A DNA stretch of 41,152 nucleotides from Hoylesella marshii DSM 16973 = JCM 13450 (GTDB taxonomy: Bacteria; Bacteroidota; Bacteroidia; Bacteroidales; Bacteroidaceae). Shown here in pieces: positions 16,773 to 26,276 of this stretch. A program made the position numbers and the translations under genes. Each line of letters begins with the position of its first letter. The stretch's first letter is position 1. Below the pieces are notes generated by a model, which saw only the letters and a list, made by a program, of their open reading frames with translations, made no database searches and had not been told where the DNA came from. The stretch lies in assembly GCF_000146675.1 (NCBI RefSeq), contig NZ_GL397214.1:2170192-2211343 (forward strand), written 5' to 3'.

Positions 16773-17375
16773 TTATTTATGATTCATCATGTTTTGAAGC
16801 CACTGGGGCGTGGGTGATTCGGGTAGGGGAGTCTGCGAAGCGGCATCAGGTGTGGACGACAGCGAGTTCATCTTCTTATGGGGAACGTCTCTGTGGCAGT
16901 CCCAGCAGGCCTTGCCTTCTCCGCGTTGCGCCATCATATAATTGATGCGACCGGTTCTTACAAACTCGGTGTTCAGTTGCTGATGACATCTTATACAGTT
17001 ATCCATGATGACTTCGGCACTTGCCTCTTCTGCACGGATAGTCTGCCTTTCGGCATGAGTAACGAACTTTGTTACGTGGTTCATGCCGTCTTTTCCTTTG
17101 AAGAAATATTTCATGAAGATGTTTTGGTGGGGAACATGACAGTCATTACATGTGGCATTGCGAGCATGGGAAGAATGTGCCCATGTATTATAATATGGTG
17201 TCATGATGTGACAATTCACACAGGCCGAAGGGTCGTCGGCAAGATACGTGTGCATACGAAGCAGGTAAGCAGAGAGACCACCCAATCCTACAACCACACC
17301 GGCAATCACTAATATTGCTACCTTTTGCCTGTACGTGAAAGCATCTTTTATAGATATGATTTGACGAATTTTCAT
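16773..17375 (-). CDS. nrfH: Cytochrome c nitrite reductase, quinol-oxidising subunit NrfH (200 aa)
   Basis: A membrane-anchored tetraheme cytochrome of the NapC/NirT family that passes electrons from menaquinol to NrfA. One N-terminal membrane helix (about 18-40) precedes four heme motifs: CVNCH (52-56), CNDCH (76-80), CIRCH (127-131) and CWDCH (157-161). The tail after residue 170 is Ser/Pro/Thr-rich and extends beyond the usual NrfH. It is the first gene of nrfHA-resB-ccsA; promoter activity is expected in the 323-bp gap upstream, but no perfect consensus was found. Confidence 0.95.
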   Translation of the reverse strand: MKIRQIISIKDAFTYRQKVAILVIAGVVVGLGGLSAYLLRMHTYLADDPSACVNCHIMTPYYNTWAHSSHARNATCNDCHVPHQNIFMKYFFKGKDGMNHVTKFVTHAERQTIRAEEASAEVIMDNCIRCHQQLNTEFVRTGRINYMMAQRGEGKACWDCHRDVPHKKMNSLSSTPDAASQTPLPESPTPQWLQNMMNHK

Positions 17376-17698
17376 CGGCTTTTGTGTTTTACGGAGTAAA
17401 GATAAGTATAAAAAATGAAATTTCGTGTAAAAGAACGTGAGTTTTTGCGTTTGCGGTCTATATTTCTAAGAAAATGGGAGATAAAAGTTGAAAATACCTT
17501 GTTATAGGTAGGAAAATACGGGAATTCGCCTTTTTATGTTTGAAAGGTTATGAATGTAGTCATTATTATAGGTGATTGTTGAGACGAGACGATGTAAACA
17601 ATCTTTCTTTTTCTACGTTGGTAATGTGAAAGAATGATAACAGACGGAGGGGAGTCTGAACGAGTTGCGAAGCGTTTGCATGGATTGACAATGCGGTA
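17376..17698. other. Gene-free stretch upstream of nrfH
   Basis: 323 bp without a convincing gene. It must hold the nrfH promoter on the minus strand. The closest -7 match is TATCTTTA about 20 bp upstream of the ATG, but no TTTG lies at the right distance. No clear FNR/CRP-type palindrome was found. No terminator with a T run is visible for the lipoprotein gene that ends at 17699. Confidence 0.4.
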
Positions 17699-18157
17699 TC
17701 AGAACTTTCGCAGCCGTAGTTGCAGATGTTTTGAGCGCAATATCAGCTTTGAACTGCTGAGGCTCTCTACGCGGAAACCTTCTTGCAAGGAACCGATGCC
17801 GTAGGGAATGAGCAGCGTGGGGGCTGTCAGCGGTTTGTCGCCGTGTTCTCGGTCGTATTCGTACGGACTGTGGAGCTTGAGACTGTCTTCCTGATGAAGG
17901 AAGCGGGCGAGGCAATGCCGGTGGTTGTTATCTTTGTCGGAGAGGTCGAGCAAACGGCCTTGGAACGACCAAAAAAGGCGTTGTTTTGCAAGAGAACATG
18001 TGCCGCCTGTGGCCAAGGTGTCGATATGTTCCAAGTGCCACATGCCGTAGAGGTTGCCGTGGCTGGTGCGTTCCAGCGAACAAGAGGTTATCGATAAGGA
18101 TGCTACGGCGAGTAGGATTGTGCTGAAAAATGTAGATGAGAAGGGTTGTTTGTTCAT
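17699..18157 (-). CDS. Small lipocalin-like lipoprotein (152 aa)
   Basis: A lipoprotein with a signal peptide and lipobox SITSC (Cys26). The short beta-rich domain begins GNLYGMWHLEHIDTLATGG and includes KQRLFWSFQGRLLDLSD, the pattern of small lipocalin-like proteins in Bacteroidales. A likely place is the inner leaflet of the outer membrane or the periplasm. It begins 12 bp after the Wzi-family gene and is probably co-transcribed with it. The ligand is unknown, and the family name is from recollection. Confidence 0.6.
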   Translation of the reverse strand: MNKQPFSSTFFSTILLAVASLSITSCSLERTSHGNLYGMWHLEHIDTLATGGTCSLAKQRLFWSFQGRLLDLSDKDNNHRHCLARFLHQEDSLKLHSPYEYDREHGDKPLTAPTLLIPYGIGSLQEGFRVESLSSSKLILRSKHLQLRLRKF

Positions 18158-18169
18158 GTTGCAGTAGTT

Positions 18170-19726
18170 TTAAAACAGTCCGTGTTTGGTGACAGTGATT
18201 TGAATGCCGTGGTTTCGGCCGAGTATCTTGCCGAAATCAGCTCCATAGGCGGCTGACACGTTCCATCCGTGGGGCAGCCGGTATTGTCCTTCCACAAGCA
18301 GACTCATGTTGTGATGCTTCTTTGTGTACGGGTCGGCATAGGTTCCCCATCCTTCTTGATAGGTGGCCAACAACCGATAATACAGTCGTTCGACCGGCGT
18401 GCCGCTTACTCCGAGGTGGAGTGCTACGAAGCGATTGTCTGTCACGCGGATGCTGCCATCGGTGTTGTAGATAGGCGAACGGTAGAGCGGATTGCCCATC
18501 ACCTGTCCCCAATGCTGCCAGCCGGTATAGAGATAATGGTTGTAGAAGTTGTCGATACCGCCGATATGGTCGGGTAGGGTGATGGTATGGTCGTGGTAGA
18601 TGGGGCCGCTTTGGTATTTGGTATAGATGTATTCAAACACTACGTTTTGTATCATGCGGTCGTACTTGAAGCGGAGTTCGGTGCCGAGCATCATGTCTTT
18701 GAAGTCGTAGAGCACGTAGCGACGCTTCTTCTTCGCCATCCATTCTGCACCTTCTCCGTAGCCGTCGTAGTCGAGTTGCAGCATGGAGGAGTGGTCTTCA
18801 AAGAACTTGTCGGCATAAAACGACAGCACCCATACGTCGGAATCGTAGTTGAGGCGTGCTACCCATGACCCCAATTGATTGCCTTCCGCGTTCATATAGG
18901 CTGTACCGTTTTCGGGAGCATCGGCGCCGCCGGGGAAGAATGCTTTCCAAAGTGCTTTCAGACCGGTGCCGCCTTTCACGGTCTGCATGGTGCCGTCGGA
19001 TAGCTTGCGATGGGAAGTTCCGCCGAACGTGGAGGCCATTTCGAGCCCCATTTCCAGCGAAAGGGGGAAGAATCCCTCCTCATTGCCAATCTTCAGATAG
19101 CCGGCCTTGCTGTGGAAAAGCACGTTGTCGGCATATTTCTCCGTGCGGTTCGTAAACTGATGCTGCCAATTCTCGTCGGTCATGCGGCCGTAGGCGATGT
19201 GGCCTTTGAGGTGTAACCAGCCTTTTCCGAAGGGCAAAGTCCAATACTCGGGCAGGGCGAGGCGTATCTGGGGCACGGGACGGGCATTGATACCCAAGGT
19301 CTGGGCACCGCTGCTGAGCGTATTGTTTTTCAATTCCATCGGGTATTCCTTGCTGCCTGCGGTGAGTGTTCCGTGCCACCATCGGCCTTCGGCAAAGGCT
19401 TGTTGCACGATGACTTTACTCGTGAAATGGTAGGGAAGCACTACGTCTGCACCGTAGCTGATGCCCCATTTTCTGGCCGAATCCACGCGCAACGGGCGTT
19501 CTATGGATGCCCGCAGATAACCGTTGGCCGTCTCTATCGACGACAGGCCATGGCGATTGGCATTCAGCCACAAAGGGGTTTTCCCGTGTGAGCCTGTGCC
19601 CTGCAGCTGAATCTCGTATTCTAATCCTCGACTTATCTTGTCGACCATGCGTTCTCTCTCCTGCGAGTGCGATGCCGTTGGCAGCAGTGTGCCCCACAGC
19701 AGCAGATGGAGTATCCTTATCTTCAT
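18170..19726 (-). CDS. Capsule assembly Wzi-family outer membrane protein (518 aa)
   Basis: A signal peptide at residues 1-21 (ending SHSQ) is followed by alternating aromatic beta-strands typical of an outer-membrane barrel. Features of the Wzi family in Bacteroidetes include TPLWLNANRHGLSS near 50-63, the GSKEYPME strand near 125, LHLKGHIAYGRM and a C-terminal strand ending in aromatic Phe (TVTKHGLF). Wzi of E. coli attaches capsule polysaccharide to the surface. Whether this protein does so here is unknown; no capsule genes are in the window. The gene is followed 12 bp later by a small lipoprotein gene. Confidence 0.8.
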   Translation of the reverse strand: MKIRILHLLLWGTLLPTASHSQERERMVDKISRGLEYEIQLQGTGSHGKTPLWLNANRHGLSSIETANGYLRASIERPLRVDSARKWGISYGADVVLPYHFTSKVIVQQAFAEGRWWHGTLTAGSKEYPMELKNNTLSSGAQTLGINARPVPQIRLALPEYWTLPFGKGWLHLKGHIAYGRMTDENWQHQFTNRTEKYADNVLFHSKAGYLKIGNEEGFFPLSLEMGLEMASTFGGTSHRKLSDGTMQTVKGGTGLKALWKAFFPGGADAPENGTAYMNAEGNQLGSWVARLNYDSDVWVLSFYADKFFEDHSSMLQLDYDGYGEGAEWMAKKKRRYVLYDFKDMMLGTELRFKYDRMIQNVVFEYIYTKYQSGPIYHDHTITLPDHIGGIDNFYNHYLYTGWQHWGQVMGNPLYRSPIYNTDGSIRVTDNRFVALHLGVSGTPVERLYYRLLATYQEGWGTYADPYTKKHHNMSLLVEGQYRLPHGWNVSAAYGADFGKILGRNHGIQITVTKHGLF

Positions 19727-19857
19727 CTTTTTCGTTTTCTTTTATCAACGTTGTTCCCCATAAAATATTTTGTGAGCATGTGAGAAATGTCCGATTTTGC
19801 AAAGAATAATCCCCCGAGCTGCACCCCCGAAACGAGGAAACCGAAGGGGGTGGGGGC

Positions 19858-20077
19858 GGCGGGCTGCCCGCCGAGAGTAAAATGGCAAAGAAAGTGTCTG
19901 CGGGAACCCCGCTGAACCGTAAGGGTTAAAAAATGTATTAGCGGGAGCCCCGCTGAAGGCAGAATGTTAAAGGAAGTGTCTGCGGGAACCCCGCTGAACC
20001 GTAAGGGTTAAAAAATGTATTAGCGGAAGCCCCGCTGCAGGTAAAATGTTAAGAAAAGTATCGGCGGGAGCCCCGCC
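19858..20077. repeat. Array of six hairpins with exact 41-bp period
   Basis: Six GC-rich hairpins of the type GCGGG-nnn-CCCGC have centres at 19865, 19906, 19947, 19988, 20029 and 20070, exactly 41 bp apart each time. Sequence between hairpins alternates between two types, so a higher-order 82-bp direct repeat is also visible (19894 and 19976 start the same long segment). The first and last hairpins (GGCGGG.../...CCCGCC) differ from the inner ones. It lies 83 bp beyond the tsaE stop and about 130 bp before the Wzi-family gene start. No protein is coded here. The rest of 19727-20159 shows no gene. Confidence 0.75.
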
Positions 20078-20159
20078 AGATGCTAAGAAGTAACAACACC
20101 TCCTTTCAACACGACAAAAAGAGAACGTGCGGCCACTCAATCTGCCCTGCGAAAAGGGC

Positions 20160-20573
20160 TCAGTATTCGAGCATGCGCGTGCCGTCTGCCTGCTCTGCGA
20201 TGCTCACTTTTACGGCATCTGCCGGCAGGATGTCGTCGACCAACTCCGGCCACTCGAGGAAACAGAGGGCGCCGCTGTAGAAATAATCTTCGTAGCCCAT
20301 GTCGTAGACTTCCTCTAACTTTTTGATGCGATAGAAGTCGAAGTGGTAGATGGGCTGTTGGGTTGCTTTCGTTCGATATTCGTTGACGATGGCGAAGGTG
20401 GGCGAGGTGATGACGTCTTCCACGCCGAGAGTTTCGCATACGGCCTTGATAAATGTGGTTTTGCCGGCGCCCATCGTGCCGTAGAAAGCAAATACTTTGC
20501 GGTTGTCCATGTGGTCGACAAACCGGCGGGCGGCTTCGTGGATGCGGTTTACATCGTTGATGATAATCTTCAT
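20160..20573 (-). CDS. tsaE: tRNA threonylcarbamoyladenosine biosynthesis ATPase TsaE (137 aa)
   Basis: An ATPase needed with TsaB, TsaC and TsaD to make t6A37 in ANN-decoding tRNAs. The Walker A motif is GTMGAGKTTF (33-42). The conserved SPTFAIVNEY, HFDFYR and LEWPEL segments follow. The full length matches the family. It is the last gene of the aroA-to-tsaE run, starting 18 bp after porX. Confidence 0.94.
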   Translation of the reverse strand: MKIIINDVNRIHEAARRFVDHMDNRKVFAFYGTMGAGKTTFIKAVCETLGVEDVITSPTFAIVNEYRTKATQQPIYHFDFYRIKKLEEVYDMGYEDYFYSGALCFLEWPELVDDILPADAVKVSIAEQADGTRMLEY

Positions 20574-20591
20574 GTGGGTTTTGTTTTTCCG

Positions 20592-22196
20592 TTAGGGTCT
20601 TTTGCGGGGCGTGAGGGTGACGAGTGGCACGAGCATTTCTTCCATGGATACGCCGCCGTGTTGGAACGTGTCTTTGTAGTAGGACACGTAGTAATTGTAG
20701 TTGTTGGGATAGGCGAAGAAGGTGTCGCCGGTGGCGAATACGTAGCTTGTGCTGATGTTGGGTGCGGGCAGTCCGGCCTTGTGGGGCTCTTTGAAAGTGA
20801 TGATTTCCTTGGCGTTGCAGCCAAGGTTTTTGCCGAGCTTATAGCGCAGGTTGGTGTTGGTGTTGCGGTCGCCTATGATTTTTATCGGCTTTTGTGCGCG
20901 GATGCTGCCGTGGTCTGTGGTTACTACCACTTTGTAGTCGGTGTGGGCGAGGGTTTTAAAGAGGTCGGCGAGTACCGAATGGCGGAACCAGCTCTGCGTA
21001 AGACTGCGATAGGCGGCCTCGTCTGAGGCGAGCTCGCGCACCATCTTGGACTCTGTGCGGGCATGGGAGAGCATGTCGATGAAGTTGAACACCACGACAT
21101 TCAGTTCGTTTTGTTCCAACTGTCGGAACTGTTGCATCAGCTTCTCTGCCCCTGCCGAATCGTTTATCTTGTGGTAGCTGAAGGTGTGTTTGCGTCGGTA
21201 TCGCTCGATTTGCGTTTGTATGAGTGGTGCTTCATTGAGGTTCTTTCCCTCGTCTTCGTCTTCATCTACCCACAGGTCGGGAAACATCTGTGCGATTTGC
21301 AGCGGCATCAGTCCGCTGAAGATGGCGTTTCGGGCGTATTGGGTGGCTGTGGGAAGGATGCTCATGTACATGTCTTCGTCTATCTCGAAGAGGTCGCCCG
21401 TCTCCTTGGCGAGCATGCGCCATTGGTCGTAGCGGAAGTTGTCGATTACGATGAGGAACACGCGTTCGCCCTTGTCGAGCAGCGGAAACACTTTCTTTTT
21501 GAAGATGTCGGGGCTCATGAGCGGTCTATCGGTGGATGCGGAGGTATCGGCCGAGGTGGTGGAAGCTGTCTTTGCTGTCTGTTGCGGGGACATCCATTCG
21601 AGGTATTGGCTTCGGATGTATTTGGCGAAGCCGATGTTGGCTTCTTCTTTCTGCATGCGGAGCATTTCCGACATGCTGCTGTCCATGTCGCTCAGTTCAA
21701 GTTCCCAATGCACGAGCCGCCGGTACACGTTCATCCAATCGGTATGGTTTCGGCAGTTCATGATTTGCATGGCGATGTCTCCGAAGCTCTGTTGATAGCC
21801 GCTTTGGGTAACCTCTGTCACGATTTCCCTGCTGTGAATGTTCTTTTTCAGGGTGAGAAGAATCTGATTGGGATTCACCGGTTTGATGAGATAGTCGGCA
21901 ATCTTAGCGCCGATGGCTTGGTTCATGATGTCTTCTTCTTCGCTCTTTGTCACCATCACGACGGGTGTAGACGGTGCAATCTCCTTGATGCGCTGTAGTG
22001 TTTCGAGGCCGGTCAGACCGGGCATCATCTCGTCTAAGAGCACGAGGTCGAACGTCTGCCGGCGGCATTGCTCAATGGCATCGGTGCCGTTGCTGACCGT
22101 TATCACGTCGTATCCTTTCTTTTCGAGGAAGAGAATGTGGGCGCGGAGATGCTCTATCTCGTCGTCTACCCAGAGTAAAAGTCCGTTGCTCATCAT
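20592..22196 (-). CDS. porX: T9SS regulator PorX: receiver plus PglZ domain (534 aa)
   Basis: A response regulator of the type IX secretion system. Domains: CheY-like receiver (1-122) with acidic pair Asp11/Asp12, phospho-acceptor Asp55 (LVLLDEMMPG), Thr83 and Lys105; a helical linker (123-205); then a PglZ phosphodiesterase-type domain (about 245-534) with VIDNFRYDQW (250-259), the PTATQYARNA segment and TTDHGS. Studied PorX proteins cleave cyclic and linear oligonucleotides and act with PorY and the sigma factor SigP (family knowledge). A Thr/Ser/Ala-rich stretch at 207-223 separates the parts and accounts for the slight excess length. Its start overlaps the porW stop by one base (TAATG). 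Confidence 0.93.
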   Translation of the reverse strand: MMSNGLLLWVDDEIEHLRAHILFLEKKGYDVITVSNGTDAIEQCRRQTFDLVLLDEMMPGLTGLETLQRIKEIAPSTPVVMVTKSEEEDIMNQAIGAKIADYLIKPVNPNQILLTLKKNIHSREIVTEVTQSGYQQSFGDIAMQIMNCRNHTDWMNVYRRLVHWELELSDMDSSMSEMLRMQKEEANIGFAKYIRSQYLEWMSPQQTAKTASTTSADTSASTDRPLMSPDIFKKKVFPLLDKGERVFLIVIDNFRYDQWRMLAKETGDLFEIDEDMYMSILPTATQYARNAIFSGLMPLQIAQMFPDLWVDEDEDEGKNLNEAPLIQTQIERYRRKHTFSYHKINDSAGAEKLMQQFRQLEQNELNVVVFNFIDMLSHARTESKMVRELASDEAAYRSLTQSWFRHSVLADLFKTLAHTDYKVVVTTDHGSIRAQKPIKIIGDRNTNTNLRYKLGKNLGCNAKEIITFKEPHKAGLPAPNISTSYVFATGDTFFAYPNNYNYYVSYYKDTFQHGGVSMEEMLVPLVTLTPRKRP

Positions 22197-25100
22197 TAAA
22201 AACCGTCTAAATCGTAATATTCATCTTCTGTTTTCTTGCTTTTCTCTTTCGTTTTGGTCGATGCCGGCGAGGGGAAAGCGTTGCCCTCTGTACCGAATCC
22301 GTCGTCGAAATCGATGCCCGTATCTTCTTTCTTGGGCTTAACGGCAGGTTTGGGCGTAGCTGTCGGCGTGGTCTTTGTTTTCTTTGCGGGTGATGCCGAT
22401 ACTGGTTTCACCTGCACTGCGGGAATCTTCGGTTGGGGCACGGCAGGCTTTTTGACCGTTGCAGGCGTTGCGATTGAATCTATGGGGATAACGACCCCGC
22501 TCTCCTGACTTGTGGCTTGTGCGGGTTGTTGTTCGGAAACGACGATATTGTCGCCATCTTCTCCTCCGGCCGTTTCTGTGGCAGGCAGGGTGTAGATGTC
22601 GTCGTCGGTCTTATTGTCGGCCGATTGTTGCGAAGCGGGCGCATTGTCTTCGACGTGTCGGGTCTCCACTTCTTCCGGTTCCGTGAGCAATTGCAGCTTG
22701 CTTACTTTCAACGAAGCAAAATGTCGGGCGTAGTACTCATCGTAGTCCTTGTAGCTGAATCGCTCGCCCAACAACGGCAGATTCTCCTCGCTGATGATAA
22801 CCGGTTTCGCTTTTGATGCGAGCTTCGCGAGGGTGGCATTATGCAGCAGCTGACGCGCATACTGCAAGGCCTCGTCGTAGTTTCTGAATCCTTGTACCTT
22901 CATGCGTTGCAGACCGTCGGTTTCTTCGATACCTATGTCGAAGTTGCGCACGAGGAAGTTGGTGAAGTTAAACCGTGCCAGCTCAAACAACAGCTGATTT
23001 CCGTTCACCGTATCGGGACGATATACCCACATGAAAACGAAGCGGGTATCTCGTTCGGGGGTAAAAGTCTTCGCCTCGACACTATCCGTCGGACTTGCTA
23101 TCGCTGAGCGTCTGTCCCATACGTCTGCCATATCGAAGTGTGCACCGTGAAGTCTGCGCCCCGCATCCACTCCTTTCACAATCATACCGGCTATTGCGGC
23201 CACGCTGCTCTGCGGGTAGTCGGCCAGCAGTTGTTTCATATCTGCGAGGCAACCGGCGGCATTCCCCTCGTTTAATTGACACAGTGCGCCGATGAAAAGA
23301 AACTTGTCGCGGTTGGCACCCGTGGGGAACCGTGTGGCTGAAACATGTGCATTGCCGCGTACTTCGGCATATTTCCCCGCTTTGAAGGCATCGTAGGCGG
23401 CCGCATAGAGGGAGTCTTCCATCTGCACGCCGAATCTTGCATTCTCCTTGAAGTAAGGGTCGGTGAGCACCGCTGTCCACTTACTGTCCGGATATTCCTT
23501 GCGAAGTCTGTCTACGTAGCTTTCTGCCACAGATGTTTTTCCTAAGCGGGCGTACAACAGATACAGATGGTAATAAGTTTCGTCGATAAGTCTGTATTTC
23601 GGGAAATCATGAATGAGACGCAACAGATACTTCTCTGCTAATGCGGGAAGGTCTATCTTGTCTTTGAAAATCACACCTGCATGAAACAGTCCGTCCTGCA
23701 AGATTTCGTTGCTCGCACTCAGTTGTTCGGGGGTGAAAGGCAACCTTTCTATATAATACTCCCGTTTGTGCGGGTCGTTCTTGGCAGAGTCGGTCAGTTG
23801 ACGAAGCGAATCTTGCCGCAGTTCCTCCTGCCTTTCTGCATCTGAAAGCATGCCGGTGGCACCTGGGTCGGTACCCGACAACCTGATGGAAGTCTTGTTC
23901 ATACGCCGCCAATTGTCCACGTTTTCGCGTTTGCCCCATTGTTTTTCAAACGTCGCCTTTCCTTGACTGACGGCCAACGGATTATAGAAGTACCACACAG
24001 CCGGTTTGTTTCCGAGCATCAGCGGTGTGGGATTCGGCATCTCGACGTGTCCCGCATCGTTTCTGTTCTGCTGTCGTTGTCCCTCCGTTTCCGCCTGTTT
24101 GTCGCGTTCTTCACGCTCTTTCTTCTTCAGTGCGGCAATCACTCGGTCTATGGCTGCATTGCGTTCGTTTTCCGGTAGCTTGACCAATGCCTGCAAAGAG
24201 TCTTGCAGATGCACCGCATCGGTATGTGGCACCAGCTCGTCGAGCATGTGCGAACGGTCTGAAAGCTGTGTATAGTCGGGTCGGTCTTTATCCAGCAGTC
24301 CTATGGCCGTCCCATAGCAGCGGCGTGCATCGGCAAATTTCTCTTTCTCCCAATACAGGTTTCCCAACTTTAAAAGCAACACTCCTTTCTCTATTCCGTT
24401 GCGGGTGGCCTTTTCGTTACCCTTTTCGTAAGCAGCCATGGCATGCGTTGTATCTTTAGCCGCTAAGTAGATGTTGCCGATAGCATAGTAAACTTGGTCG
24501 AGGTAATCCTTGTTTTTGTCCGAAGCGGCCATGCGACGGAGCTGCGATACCATCTGTTTCGTTCCTCGCCCTGCCGTTACTTCGCTCATGGCGATGCGTG
24601 CGTTGAACTCCAATTCGTAGGGTGGATGCTGTCGGAGCACACTCTTGAACGCCTGACGCGCTAACTCTGCATGGCCGAGTTTTGCCTGCAACTGTCCCAT
24701 CAAATACCATTGGCGTGCCCGCTGTTTGCGTCTCATCTCGTGGCTGATAACCTTTCTTAAATAAGGTATCGCCTTTTCATAGGCTCCGGTGTGGATATAA
24801 TAATCGGCGTAGGTGTAATCCCATTCCTTCACAGCTCGCCAATCGAGTGAATCGCGTTGCATATTGCGTATCACATCTTCCGCATCATACAGCCAGCCTT
24901 GCTCTATATAACTCTTGGCTAACCATGCCCTGGCCTTTCCATAGATAGCGGGCTGCGTGCGATAGAGCCTGCTCATATATGAAAAAGTGGCAGCTGCTTC
25001 TTCAAAGGCTCCCTCATGAAACTGCGAACGCCCCATGAGCAACCACGCTTTCCATAGGAACGGATTGTACTCACGTCTGCCCAGCCACTCTATATCCTTA

Positions 25101-25462
25101 TCTGTCTTCCGCCGATTCTTTGTCCATTCCGGCCTTTTCCGTATGCTATACAGTCTGATGGCTTTTTGACTCTTTTCTATTGCCTTGTCGAAATGCGCCT
25201 TGCCCAACTCTTTGCTCCCTTTGACCGCTACGGGATAAAGAGGCAGCAATTCGGTAAAGTTGTCTTTATGGGCGTTCTCTCTCTCGAGCGAACCGTCGAT
25301 ATAAGCCGTCGCCCCGTTGTAATATACGTTGTAACGGGTATTGAACGACTTCCACCAACGTGTCCTTGCCGTGTTGCGCTGTGTAGAGCAACCCGTGCAG
25401 AAAGTCAGCCAGCAGGCGGCTGCGGCACAGAGGGCGATGTGTTGCAGTTTAGAGGTTTTCAC
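22196..25462 (-). CDS. porW: T9SS-associated TPR lipoprotein PorW/SprE (1088 aa)
   Basis: A lipoprotein needed for type IX secretion and gliding in studied species. The signal peptide and lipobox end at Cys25 (CTGC), followed by the family start RWWKSFNTRYNVYYNG. Tetratricopeptide-like helical repeats fill about 140-480, and further repeats lie near 590-720. A long Pro/Lys/Thr/Ala-rich tail (about 960-1088) ends in DEYYDLDGF. The start is GTG and overlaps the znuB-like gene by 14 nt. The protein is longer than P. gingivalis PorW (about 600 aa), closer to SprE. Direct coupling with porX indicates joint expression of T9SS components. Confidence 0.9.
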   Translation of the reverse strand: MKTSKLQHIALCAAAACWLTFCTGCSTQRNTARTRWWKSFNTRYNVYYNGATAYIDGSLERENAHKDNFTELLPLYPVAVKGSKELGKAHFDKAIEKSQKAIRLYSIRKRPEWTKNRRKTDKDIEWLGRREYNPFLWKAWLLMGRSQFHEGAFEEAAATFSYMSRLYRTQPAIYGKARAWLAKSYIEQGWLYDAEDVIRNMQRDSLDWRAVKEWDYTYADYYIHTGAYEKAIPYLRKVISHEMRRKQRARQWYLMGQLQAKLGHAELARQAFKSVLRQHPPYELEFNARIAMSEVTAGRGTKQMVSQLRRMAASDKNKDYLDQVYYAIGNIYLAAKDTTHAMAAYEKGNEKATRNGIEKGVLLLKLGNLYWEKEKFADARRCYGTAIGLLDKDRPDYTQLSDRSHMLDELVPHTDAVHLQDSLQALVKLPENERNAAIDRVIAALKKKEREERDKQAETEGQRQQNRNDAGHVEMPNPTPLMLGNKPAVWYFYNPLAVSQGKATFEKQWGKRENVDNWRRMNKTSIRLSGTDPGATGMLSDAERQEELRQDSLRQLTDSAKNDPHKREYYIERLPFTPEQLSASNEILQDGLFHAGVIFKDKIDLPALAEKYLLRLIHDFPKYRLIDETYYHLYLLYARLGKTSVAESYVDRLRKEYPDSKWTAVLTDPYFKENARFGVQMEDSLYAAAYDAFKAGKYAEVRGNAHVSATRFPTGANRDKFLFIGALCQLNEGNAAGCLADMKQLLADYPQSSVAAIAGMIVKGVDAGRRLHGAHFDMADVWDRRSAIASPTDSVEAKTFTPERDTRFVFMWVYRPDTVNGNQLLFELARFNFTNFLVRNFDIGIEETDGLQRMKVQGFRNYDEALQYARQLLHNATLAKLASKAKPVIISEENLPLLGERFSYKDYDEYYARHFASLKVSKLQLLTEPEEVETRHVEDNAPASQQSADNKTDDDIYTLPATETAGGEDGDNIVVSEQQPAQATSQESGVVIPIDSIATPATVKKPAVPQPKIPAVQVKPVSASPAKKTKTTPTATPKPAVKPKKEDTGIDFDDGFGTEGNAFPSPASTKTKEKSKKTEDEYYDLDGF

Positions 25463-26273
25463 GCATTTGCCGCTTTATGTGCATCACCTTAGCCGTTTTC
25501 AGCAAGGTGTAAAGCACGATAGAAACAAAGATAATGGCAGCTCCCGACGGTACGTTGAGCCGGTATGAGAGGGCGAGACCTAAGAGACAGTCTGTCCAGC
25601 CTATGAGAATGCTACCCGTTATCATGGTTCCAAACCTGCAAGTAAACAGGTTGGCCGTCATTTGGGGTATCGTTAGCAGGCTGATGGCTAAGACAATGCC
25701 CACCATTCGCAGTGTAGAGACAATCGTCATGGCAATGATGGCCATCATGATATATTCTATCCAAGCTACCGGAAGGCCTTGAGAACGGGCGAAATCGGCA
25801 TCGAACGCCACGCTGAGAATTGGCCTGAAAAACAAGATAAACAGAGCCGCAACGAAAAAAACGAGCACCCCCAACAGCCATAAATCACTGTTTCCAATGG
25901 TCAGAATGCTGCCAAAGAGAAACGAAGGCAGGTCGGGCATGAAGTTAGGGGAGAGGAAGCAACAGATGATACCGATGCTCATGCCGAACGTCCAGAAAAG
26001 GGCGATGGCCGAATCTTCCCTCACGTCGCCCCTTTTCGACATCCATTGCACGCCGAAAGCCGAAGCGATGGAGAAAAGCATGGCCGACCATAGGGGCGAA
26101 ATACCGAAGTAAACGCCTAATCCGATACCGCCAAACGAGGCATGCGTAATGCCTCCGCTGATGAAGACAAGACGCCTTGTAACGATGTAAGTACCCACAA
26201 AGCCGCAGAGGATGCTGGCCAGCAACGACCCGATGAGTGCGTTTTGAAAGAATGTATATTGCAGTATCTCCAT
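25449..26273 (-). CDS. Metal (probably zinc) ABC transporter permease (274 aa)
   Basis: The inner-membrane permease of an ABC-3 family metal importer (ZnuB/MntB type). About eight membrane segments and the family signatures GGITHASFGGIGLGVYFG (40-57) and VGIVLAISLLTIPQMTANLF are visible. No ATPase or binding protein is nearby, so the substrate and partners must be inferred; zinc is the usual choice. It sits 3 bp after the 130-aa membrane protein gene and overlaps porW by 14 nt. Confidence 0.85.
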   Translation of the reverse strand: MEILQYTFFQNALIGSLLASILCGFVGTYIVTRRLVFISGGITHASFGGIGLGVYFGISPLWSAMLFSIASAFGVQWMSKRGDVREDSAIALFWTFGMSIGIICCFLSPNFMPDLPSFLFGSILTIGNSDLWLLGVLVFFVAALFILFFRPILSVAFDADFARSQGLPVAWIEYIMMAIIAMTIVSTLRMVGIVLAISLLTIPQMTANLFTCRFGTMITGSILIGWTDCLLGLALSYRLNVPSGAAIIFVSIVLYTLLKTAKVMHIKRQMRENL

Positions 26274-26276
26274 TTC

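Noticed and set aside
20343..21998. Long plus-strand open frames of 227 and 311 codons opposite tsaE and porX
   Set aside because: They mirror the codon pattern of well-recognised minus-strand genes, have no recognisable motifs, and are rich in His/Val/Gly as expected of antisense frames.
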